Shown: positions 48,831-60,800 of the stretch, in pieces | Layout: each line of letters opens with the position of its first letter | Numbering within the stretch: the stretch's first letter is position 1 | Assembly: GCA_026874595.1 (NCBI GenBank) | Contig: CM049309.1 | Location: forward strand, 55,216,079-55,280,078 | Length of the DNA: 64,000 nt | Reading direction: 5' to 3' | Origin: Sipunculus nudus | Taxonomy: Eukaryota; Annelida; Sipuncula; Golfingiida; Sipunculidae | The notes under the pieces: model-generated | Told to the model about the DNA's origin: nothing | Seen by the model: the letters and a program-made list of their open reading frames with translations, nothing else | Databases searched by the model: none | Position numbers and translations under genes: made by a program

Positions 48831-51800
48831 CTGAAAACACAATAAAATAATATTTTAGACCCTGAAACACAATTTAACAATAACTTCTATCATTAAACAT
48901 AATATAATAACAATTTACACACTGAAAAAGATATTTTTCATCCTGATACACAGTAAAACAACAAGAGCACTGCAACATGCATAATACGCCCGTCATGTAT
49001 CTGGTGACCTCTGACCTCATTAAATATGCATGAGTTTTGATGAGAAGATTATTCAGGTGAGAAAATCTATTGGTTAATATGTATGGGTTTCATGAAAATC
49101 CATTTTTGATTTTGGTAGGTCACCAAGGTGCCTACAAAGTGTGGTGACCTCTGACCTCATTAAATATGCATGGATTTTGCTGGAAATCGAACTCTGAGAT
49201 ATTTTATTGATTAACATTTCTAATGAGTTTTATCAAAATCCTTCATATTCTCCGTTATCTCTGTGACAGCGCAAAGTAGCCTAGTGACCCGTGACCTTAT
49301 AAAATATGTGTGGATGTTGCCCATTTTCAAAATCAGGCGAGATAATCTGTTAGTAAGTAGTTATGGTGAGTTTTGTAAAAATCCATTAAAGCCCCGGTAA
49401 GTTATTGCTGCTAAAAGTTAATGGACGGACAGTCAGAGGGACAGACGGATGGACAGTGGGTAAACCATAACACTCTCTTCATATGACGGGCTTATAATAA
49501 CAAGCACCCTGAAACACATTGCCAGTAACACAATACCTAGCATGGTAGAGTATACTATTACTGATATTAAACCTACATAAAGGAAATAACACTGACAACA
49601 AAGATACTGTTAATGGGAGCACCGACAAATACATTAAAAAGACAGTAATATTAATGTTAACAAACTTATATGGAGGAAACTGCATATGCTACAAACATAA
49701 TGACAATGACAGAAAAATTGGTAATAACCGTTATAATAATGATTACATAACAAATATACCATAAGTTAATACAATGCCAACTGAACCTTAAATCAATATA
49801 TCATTACTGTAATATTAATAACAATTTCTCCAATTCTACAAGCATTATAGTGTCCTTCTATGAGAGTGGCATCTTGCAGAAAAAAATACAAACAGCTTTA
49901 AGAAATATCAGATTAATAAACCTTAATATATGAACATAAAGTAATACCTGGTCACAATAACAAGTCTGATTCTGAACAAAAGTCTCACCTACCAGGCCCA
50001 GATCAAGATTTGTGACCACTGTATTTCTTAACTAACATTTTTTAAACTGGTTTGGTAGGGAAGGGGGTGTAAACTGAGTTAACTGACTTGTCCTGTACAA
50101 GTATATATCAATGAACTTGACAGCCATGATAAGTCTTATTGTCTTACTGTTCACTTTTATGGGGATGGAAGTTTAGAAATAACTCCTTATTTCAGGTCTG
50201 ATGTTAGATCCTGGGTTAACATGATAAACTGTTTAATATGAAGACTGTAACCCCTAAAAATATTCAAAACTGAGGTTTACCATGCTGAGCTAACAATGTT
50301 TTTATTTCAGGCATAATACTTAAATTACAAATTCAATTTTAAAAAAAATTGTTATCTGTACATATTCACATGAAATATTCAGCTCTAACACTACTCACTC
50401 AAAACACTCAACATGTTGATATATACAATGTTAAACAAGCAGTGTTGGCAAAAGACCAGACGTGTGGTGTGTGTACGTATGCCTTTGTTGTTCCAGCAGT
50501 GACAACAAGAATACCACACATGCACACATACTGACATGCACAGATACATACAGACACTGAGACACTATTTTACTGTAAACAAATAAAACTAAAAAACTGC
50601 AGAACTATAATAATATTTTAATTACATGTGTATCCTGGCATACCTCTTAATACATAATGTATTTGATGTTTTGGATGGCAAAAATAGCTCAGGTGTGGGA
50701 ACTGGCAAGGGCAGCTCACAGGTCTGAGGACTGACAAGGGCAGCTCACAGGTCTGAGGACTGACAAGGGCAGCTCACAGGTCTGAGGACTGACTAGGGCA
50801 GCTCACAGGTCTGAGGACTGACAAGGGCAGCTCACAGGTCTGAGGACTCACCAGGGCAGCTCACAGGTCTGACGACTGTCAAGGGCAGTTCACAGATGTG
50901 GGGACTGGCAAGGGCAGCTCATAGGTGTGGGGACTGGCAAGGGCAGCTCACAGGTCTGAGGACTGACAAGGGCAGCTCACAGGTCTGAGGACTGGCAAGG
51001 GCAGCTCATAGGTGTGGGGACTGGCAAGGGCAGCTCACAGGTCTGAGGATTGACAAGGGCAGCTCACAGGTCTGAGGGCTGACAAAGGCAGCTCAAAGGT
51101 CTGAGCACTGACAAGGGCAGCTCACAGGTCTGAGGGCTGACAAGGGCAGGCCACATGTCTAAGACCCACCAGGGCAGCTCACAAGTCTGAGGACTGACAA
51201 GGGCAGCTCACTGGTCTGAGGATTGCCAAGGGCAGCTCACAGGTGTGGGGACTGGCAAGGGCAGCTCATAGGTCTGAGGACTGACAAGGGCAGCTCACAG
51301 GTGTGGGGACTGGCAAGGGCAGCTCACAGGTCTGAGGACTGACAAGGGCAGCTCACAGGTCTGAGGGCTGACAAGGGCAGCTTACTGGTCTGAGGACTGA
51401 CTAGGGCAGCTCACAGGTCTGTGGGCTGACAAGGGAAGCTCACAGGTCTGAGGGCTGACAAGGGCAGCTCACAGGTCTGAGGGCTGACAAGGGCAGCTTA
51501 CTGGTCTGAGGACTGACAAGGGCAGCTCACAGGTGTGGGGACTGACAAGGGCAGCTCACAGGTGTGGGGACTGACAAGGGCAGCTCACAGGTGTGGGGAC
51601 TTACAAGGGCAGCTCACAGGGCTGAGGACTGGCAAGGGCATCTTACAGGTCTGAGGACTGACAAGGGCAGCTCACAGGTCTGAAAACTCACCAGGGCTGC
51701 TCACAGGTCTGAGCACTGAAAAGGGCAGCTCACAGGCCTGAGGACTGACAAGGGCAGCTCACAGGTCTGAAGACTGACAAGGGCAGCTTACAGGTGTGGG

Positions 51801-54800
51801 GACTGGCAAGGGCAGATCACAGGTCTGAGTAATGACAAGGGCAGCTCACAGGTCTGAGCACTGACAAGGGTAGCTCACAAGTCTGAGGTCTGACAAAGGC
51901 AGCTCACAGGTCTGAGGACTGACAAAGGCAGCTCACAGGTCTGAGGACTGAAAAGGGTAGCTCACTGGTCTGAGGATTGCCAAGGGCAGCTCACAGGTGT
52001 GGAGACTGGCAAGGGCAGCTCATAGGTCTAAGGACTGACAAGGGCAGCTCACAGGTCTAGGGACTGACAAGGGCAGCTCACAGGTTTGAAAACTCACCAG
52101 GGCAGCTCACATGTCTGAGCACTGACAAGGGCAGCTCACAAGTCTGAGGACTGACAAAGGCAGCTCACAGGTCTGAGGATTGCATGGGCAGCTCACAGGT
52201 CTGAGGACTGACAAGGGCAGCTCACAGGTGTGGGGACTGGCAAGGGCAGCTCACAGGTCTGAGGACTGACAAGGGCAGCTCACAGGTCTAAAGGCTGACA
52301 AGGGCAGCTCACAGGTCTGAGGGCTGACAAGGGCAGCTTACTGGTCTGAGGACTGACTAGGGCAGCTCACAGGTGTGGGGACTTACATGGGCAGCTCACA
52401 GGGCTGAGGACTTGCAAGGGCATCTTACAGGTCTGAGGACTGACAAGGGCATCTCACAGGTCTGAAAACTCACCAGGGCAGCTCACAGGTCTGAGCACTG
52501 ACAAGGGCAGCTCACAAGTCTGAGGACTGGCAAAGGCAGCTCACAGGTCTAAGGACTGACAAAGGTAGCTCACAGGTCTGAGGACTGACAAGGGCAGCTC
52601 ACAGGTCTGAGGACTGACAAGGGCAGCTCACAGGTCTGAGGACTGAAAAGGGCAGCTTACAGGTGTGGGGACTGGCAAGGGCAGCTCACAGGTCCTAGTA
52701 ATGACAAGGGCAGCTCACAGGTCTGAGGACTGACAAGGGTAGCTCACAAGTCTGAGGACTGACAAAGGCAGCTCACAGGTCTGAGGACTGACAAAGGCAG
52801 CTCACAGGTCTGAGGACTGACAAGGGCAGCTCACAGGTCTGAGGACTGACAAGGGCAGCTTACAGGTGTGGGGACTGGCAGGGGCAGCTAACAGGTCTGA
52901 GTAATGACAAGGGCAGCTTACAGGTCTGAGCTCTGACAAGGGCAGCTCACAGGTCAGAATACTGACAAGGGCAGCTCACAAGTCTGAGGACTGGCAAGGA
53001 ACAGTTACTGTAGACTGAAAAGAGGGGATTTTCATATGACTCAGGGCATTTCACAGGACTGAAGGCTGTTTGAGGACTAGTTGGGGAAAATACAGGACTT
53101 AGGATAGATTAGGAACTCCCATGAGCTAAGGCTAGGGGACAAGGGATTTGAAGACTGGTGACTATTAAGGGGAAATAAACAGAATTGGACACTGGTTCTG
53201 GTTTTTTTCTTTGGCTGAAGACTGGTGAAGGATGTTTTTGAGGGCTGAGGAAAGGGGGTCGCATGGTACAAACATATTTGAATCAGATGACTGGCTTTGA
53301 AACTTGTGGACCAGGTGATGATTGGAGAAGTGAAGAGCAAACTCAACATCTATCCTTGCAGGCATTAAAGTACACTCCTACAGAAACAGGCTACAAGGAG
53401 AGACTACAAACCAGGAAGTGTAGCCAGCCTGTAGCCTCAGACGAGGTGAACGCAATCATGCTGTTTAAATCTAACTGGTGTGAACTAACTAAACTGTACA
53501 TGTGAGACAGCATGTTAAGCTCTTAATCTGTGGTGCCTTTTAGCAGACTCAAAATGTGATCAATAATAAATGAAGGTAATACCCGAGCTGTCCCATGTAG
53601 CGGTGAGTATACCATGTATTAATTTTTCTGTGTGCTAAATTACTGAAACATTAAGTAGCACACATTTCAAATTTGATCATTTAATAACACATTCATATTT
53701 TAAGCAATTTATAAATGCTGCTTCAGTGACTTTTTAAAAGTATTAATTTGCATATTTGTACAATAAAATTGTCCTTCTCTGCCGTTCTGTGTCACTCAGT
53801 TCATGATGATAACAACAAGTTTTGCACTATGTGCACTAAGAGGGTGATAAATCTGATGAGGGTTTAGGAATTACTGATATTCTAATAAATACTGTAGGGA
53901 TTGCCCTTGTCGACCCTTTGGACAGGCAGGTAGCATTTTAGTGTTCAAGTTTCAACATTTTAAAGGCCTTCTACTTTTGGAACATATTTCATCCAATGTT
54001 TGTACATTATAAAAAAAATGTTCAGTTAATACACTGTTAAAAAGTAACTTGACATTTAAGAAATCAATTTAAATGATGAAATAACAAAATCATAATGAAA
54101 TTAATCTAAAAAGTCAATAAAATGAAGACATTTTTTGGTAGGACTGCAGAGGATACAGGATTTTCAGAAGTGTTTATCTTGAACATTTCAAAATCTCATA
54201 AACAATTGATGTAATGTTTGATTTAGAAGGAATAAACCACTGAAATGATTTAAAAACCATGACGCTTCAATCAAGTGATCAATTATAACTTTGATTTTAA
54301 TTTTAGAAAAATACAGGCTATTGGAAAACAAGGACTTGAGTGGCTGTAGGAATGTTAGCATCCTGAAAAAAGATCCATGCTCAAAAAATTCTTGGACATG
54401 CATCTTGTTTGAATGTATAGATGCAGTAAGGATACACATATTTAGTGGGTTTGAAGGGACTGTAAAAAAAAACTGGTAGATTTAGGAATTGCAATATACA
54501 TCACTTATCAAAATGAAGTCAAACTAGCTGGGAGGTCTAATCAAAACTAGGGAATGTTTTACAAGAAGAATTTGGCATGGTGGAACAACAGAACAAATAC
54601 AAGTCTAGTCCATGCACATGCAGCACAGGAAATGAAGATACTCCTGGTTCATGTGGTTCTGCACGGGACACAAACACAATCCTGGTTCAAGTAGATAAAC
54701 AGAGAACATAGAGACATTCCTTGTTGACGTGAAGGTGGATAAGCTCAGGGCCTTCAGATACAATCAATAATCAGGGTTCAATAGATTGCCTGATGGCTCA

Positions 54801-57800
54801 TAAATCTATGATTAATATTGCTGGGACAGAGATCAGAAAACAATCCTTGGTTATAAGGACACTGCACAGTATATAATGAAAATACTGGTCCACAGGTACA
54901 CAGCACCACAGATAAACACATTCCACATTCATGCTAAAATAACAAAGCACATGAGCATGATCCTGCTTCATGCACACTGCACAGGACACAAAGCCATTTA
55001 ATCCAAGTGATTACATAAAAGAACAGGACACAGCTCTGTTTTATGCTCAAGAGGTGAATACCTAAAATCTTAAAGGTTCTAGCACTCCAGAGCCATTACA
55101 CAAAACCGTCAATAGGAAAAACTGCATACAATCATCCGCCAGAAAACACTATCCCAACAGAGCTCATTCAAACCATCCCAAGTAACCAGCACACAAGACA
55201 ATCCTCAATGAATCACATCACCAGACAGTTTACTGAAGCTACCACACAAAACCACTGAAAGGGAGCTACTACACTAGACCCTCCCCAGGGAGCTACCATA
55301 CTAGACCAACATAAGGGAGCCAACACCCAAAACAATTTCAAGGGAGCAATCACATAAGACAATTCCCAGGGTACAATCACACAAGACCATTGAAAGGGAG
55401 CCACCACACAAGACCATTGAAAAGGAGCCACCGCACAAGAGCATTCCAAAGGAGCCACCACACAAGACTCCTCCCAAGGATCCACTTCACAAGACCATTC
55501 CCAGGGAGCAATCACACAAAACCATTCCCAAGGAGTCACCACACAAGACCACTTCCAAGGAGCCACCACACAAGACTATTCCCAAGGAGCCACCACACAA
55601 GACCATTCTCAGGGAGCCACCACACAAGACCATTCACAGGGAGCAACCACGCAAGACCATTCTCAGGGAGCAACCACAAAGGACCATTCCCAGGGAGTAA
55701 TCACATGAGCCATTCCCAGGGAGTCACCACACAAAACCATATCCAGGGAGTCACCACACAAGACCATTCCCAAGGAGCCACCACACGACCATTCCAAGGG
55801 AGCCACCACACAAGACCATTCCAAGGGAGCCACCCCACAAGACCATTATCAGGGAGCAACCACACAAGACCATTCCCAGGAAGCAATCACATAAGACCAT
55901 TCCAAGGGAGTCACCACACAAGACCATTCCCAGGGAGCAATCACACAAGGCCATTCCAAAGGAGTCATCACACAAGACAATTCCCAAGAAGCCACCACAC
56001 AAGACCATTCCAAGAGAGCCACCACACAAGACCATTCCAAGGGAGCCAACGCACAAGACCATTTTCAGGGAGCAATCACATAAGACCATTCCAAGGGAGT
56101 CACCACACAAGACCATTCCCAGGGAGCAATCACACAAGGCCATTCCCAAGGAGTCGCCACACAAGACCATTCCCAGGGAGCCACCACACAAGAACATTCT
56201 CAGGAAGCTACGGAAATAATCTATCCCCTGCATACAGGACTGTCACTGGTAGGGTAGGGTCACAGCATGTATACATGTTAATAACTTCTCAATGTAGCAC
56301 TCAATAATAATTCCTCCAAACCCTTTAAAGAAATAAAGAGGACTGGGCAACAGCCAACAGAAAGGGTAAGATATAGCAAATGATATGAAAGTGTATGTAG
56401 TAACACATCCAGCCTCCAGTCCCTCTTTCTCATAACAAGCTGTGTTATTAATACACCATGAACATTTACAATGATAAGTGATGTAGGTACCAAATAAAGC
56501 AAATGTTAATAAAGACAAGATTAGTATCAGACAATAATGACAGCGGGCATGTCCTTGTGTTTGTAATTAGAAGGTCAAGTACATAGAATATGTACAAGCT
56601 AATTGGAAAATTTCAAACCTTATCAGAGCCCGTGACCGTATAATGTGGTGGCTGTAACAGGTTTAAATCCAAGGAAACTTTTAGTTTCTATGACAATAAT
56701 GAAAAGAGGAAAAATCTAATCATCTACCTAATGAATTATCTATAACAATAAACATAGTCATGTTAACTTGTTTAGTCTACATTATAGCGGGATTAAACAG
56801 AGTTCAGTATGGTTTTCTGTGCCAACTGTGAACATGTATGAAAATGGTTAAATTTATTTCATTTACAATATATGTCAACATTAGGTCTTGTTGCGTAAAA
56901 TACTCAATAAAATTGTAGTTACACACAGGAAGACCATAGAGCCAGACAGACTGCATAGTTAAGCCACTAAGCCAGACAGGTTGTTCAACCAAACTGACTG
57001 CTGGGCTGTGCAGGCAACCGAGCCAGACTGCATGCAGTGTGAATCAGGCTGCAGAGCTTTGGTGCAGAGCCAGACAAGATTGTGAACCAAATCGACTGCT
57101 TGCCTTCTGTTCCAGACAGGCTATTTAGCCAGTGTGCTGGTCAGACAGACTTCTGAGCCAGGCTACTGAACAGAACAGGTTGTTTAGTCAGGCTGCCAAG
57201 TCAGAGTGACTACTGAGCTAGACCCGTTATTGATTAGAGATGTTTAGCCAGACAGGCTGCTGATCAGAGAGATTGTTGAACCAGACACGCTATAAAAACT
57301 GCTCTGCAACCAGTGTCCAGCACAATAAGGTAAGTGGCAACAGTGATATGAATAATTGTAATTTGTAAAAAGGTAAACTGGCAACAGTGATATGAATATT
57401 GATAATTTGTACAGTTGTGAGTTACTGACAAGGATTTGTAGTTTTAACAGCAAATCAGTACATATAAATCAGTGACTTGTTAAAATGGAGAATCAACTAA
57501 CTGATAAATGATCTTGAAGTTAAAGTGTTTGGAAAATGAGTCTGATGATGTTAGATTGAGTTGAGTGGTACTGTAGATTGATGATGCATACCTCTCTGGG
57601 CGGGCTGAGTAGTCGGACTCATGCTGAGCGGTGCTGCTAGAACCATTTTTGGCATCTGATGCAAACTGATAGACAATCAGTAGGCAATCTCTACATAGCT
57701 GAACGATGCGACGACAACAGTTCAGCTCTGATGATGTCACTACATCTGTGCTTTTACTGAATATTGTCTCCCATGAATTTCTGCAATAAAAAATTATCAA

Positions 57801-60800
57801 CACTTTTCACAGAAAATATACAAGGTTATTTACCAAAGTATCTGAAAAAAAGATAGAGTGTGGATATGCAATATCCATTATCTTTTTCCTGAACCCAGGG
57901 CAAATTTTCCTGCTAACCTTACTAACCAAAATCAAAGTAAATTTCTGGGCCTGTGAACTGATGTGTCTTTGATTAAATTCAGCTATCAATTATTACCTTC
58001 AATTTGATTCTCATTCCAGTTATTGCAAACAATCATGGATTTCCTTTACAGAGGTAGAATGATATTTTGTCACACAGAAATATCTACCAAAAGTTTTCCT
58101 CTAAGATGATGCAAAGGTGAACATAAGTTTAATACCAATGCATTATTGTAAAGGTAAAGTAAAAGTTAAATCTGCACATGAATAACAGTACTAATATCTA
58201 ATGAAGGATACAAGTTGACATTCCTGGTTAAACAATACTGCTTCCTGAATTATGTATATTGTTCATCCGTACAGCATTCCTTAGGTATGAACTACACATA
58301 AAGAGTATGAAAATGACTGAACGTGCAATCAGTTAAATTCCCAGTGCCATAGATTACTGACAGGGACATGATCCAATGCATAAGTTATTTGATGCATTGT
58401 TACAGTACATTTTAGTTTAATCTTTCTATTGAAGATATTTATAAAAACTGGATGGAAAACTCAGGTAGATGGAAAACTTGACCAATCAATATGACCAATT
58501 TTATCATTCAGACTTTGGCTGAATTCAGTACAATAAATTTTTTTTAGCAGATGTCACTTTTTATTAAGAATGTTTCCTTAATGTTAGAAAAAAACAACAG
58601 AAATGATATGACAATGTACCCCTGAGATGAAAAGCAGTTCCACAGTCCTTGACCATGGCTCCATAGAAGGCGATTAAACACCCGACTAAATATACGATAC
58701 AGCTTCAGGTTGTCCATGTCACTGGTTCTCCATGTTCTCTGAAGCACTGCTCTCACATTAGACCGCACAATGTCGATTACCTATAGATCCCATACATAAA
58801 TCATTCATTAACAGACAGTTCAGGCAAAACCTGTACCAGTACAATATGTTCCAGTAAAGAACAATTCCACATTTCTTAATAAATGGCTAAAATAGTTAAT
58901 AATGGGTTATTAATAATAACATTTCAACACAAATGAGGAGAGAAGAAAAAGTACACAACAGTTATAAATTACTGTGGCACTGCTACTGACATGTCCTCTG
59001 TCTTGCGTATCAGCAGGTACTTCATCTAAGTATTTTAACATTATAAGTCATAATTTATTTTTTTATTATAATAACTGATTAACATCATCGTTTTGTGGCA
59101 GACTTGACAGGTTCCTATGTCACCATGGATAGGCATCCACTGATTAGACCATGAGAAGGAATCTCTCAGGATAACGAGTACTTCACCTTTCTCCTCTTGA
59201 TGGAGTCCAGTTTAACCAGCCAGTAGGATGCAATCCTTGGTTTATGAAACTTCCAGTTCTCATGTAACTGTAAGAAACACATAGACTTACTGTACGGTTA
59301 CACAAGTTATTATATACTAACACTGAAATAAATTCTTCTGCTGTATTTACAAAGCTCAGTAAGTGCAATGCCACATGATATTTTGTTAAAAAATTAAACT
59401 GATTAGCTAATTTTCCTTGATGTATCAATGACACCATATTTGTTAATTTTCCTGAATGAATGAATGAATGAATGAAAGCAATATAACGAAGTCATTAACA
59501 GAGCAGGTGGATGATCATGTCAATATAGAGCAGGTTGATGACCATGTCATTAATAGAGCAGGTTGATGACCATGTCAATAATAGAACAGGTCGATGATCA
59601 TGTCAATATAGAGCAGGTTGATGACCATGTCAATAATAGAACAGGTCGATGATCATGTCAATATAGAGCAGGTTGTTAACCATGTCAATAATAGAACAGG
59701 TCGATGATCATGTCAATATAGAGCAGGTTGATGATCATGTCAATAATAGAACAGGTCGATGATCATGTCAATATAGAGCAGGTCGATGATCATGTCAATA
59801 TAGAGCAGGTTGATGACCATGTCATTAATAGAGCAGTTGATGACCATGTCAGTAATAGAACTGGTTGATGACCATGTCATTAACAGAACAGGCTGATGAT
59901 CATGTCAATATAGAACAGGTTGATGACCATGTCATTAACAGAGCAGGTCGATGATCATGTCAATATAGCGCAGGTTGATGACCATGTCAATAATAGAACA
60001 GGTTGATGATCATGTCAATATAGAGCAGGTTGATGATCATGTCAATATAGAGCAGGTTGATGACCATGTCAGTAATAGAACAGGTTGATGATCATGTCAG
60101 TAATAGAGCAGGTTGATGACCATGTCAGTAATAGAGCAGGTTGATGAACATGTCATGACCATGTCATTAATAAAGCAGGCTGATGATCATGTCAATACAG
60201 AGCAGGTTGATGACCATGTCAATAACAGAGCAGGTTGATGACCATGTCAATAACAGAGCAGGTTGATGACCATGTCAATAATAGAACAAGTTGATGACCT
60301 TTTCATTAATAGAGCAGGTTGATGACCATGTCATTAATAAAGCAGGTTGATGATCATGTCAATACAGAGCAGGTTGATGACCATGTCAATAACAGAGCAG
60401 GTTGATGACCATGTCAATAACAGAGCAGATTGATGACCATGTCAATAATAGAACAAGTTGATGACCATTTCATTAATAGAGCAGGTTGATGATCATGTCA
60501 ACATAGAGCAGGCTGATGCCCATGTCAATAACAGAGCAGGTTGATGACCATGTCATTCATAGAGCAGGTTGATGAACATGGCAATAATAGAGCAGGTTGA
60601 TGACCAAGTCATTAATAAAGCAGATTGATGACCATGTCAATATAGAACAGGTTGATGATCATATCAATAACAGAGCAGGTTGATGATCATGTCAATAATA
60701 GAACCTGTTGATGACCATGTCATTAATAGAGCAGGTTAATGATCATATCATTAATAGAGCAGGTTGATGATCATGTCAATATAGAGCAGGTTTATGATCA

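Noticed and set aside
50688-52998. CRISPR-like array (29-bp repeats)
   Set aside because: There are no unique spacers: units are head to tail. The DNA is eukaryotic.
53263-53505. 80-residue plus-strand frame
   Set aside because: It has no splice signals or similarity and lies inside the intron of the minus-strand gene.
55390-56307. 305-residue open frame (HHTRPFPGS repeats)
   Set aside because: It is a by-product of a 27-bp minisatellite without stops. Other frames on both strands are open too, and it lies in an intron of a minus-strand gene.
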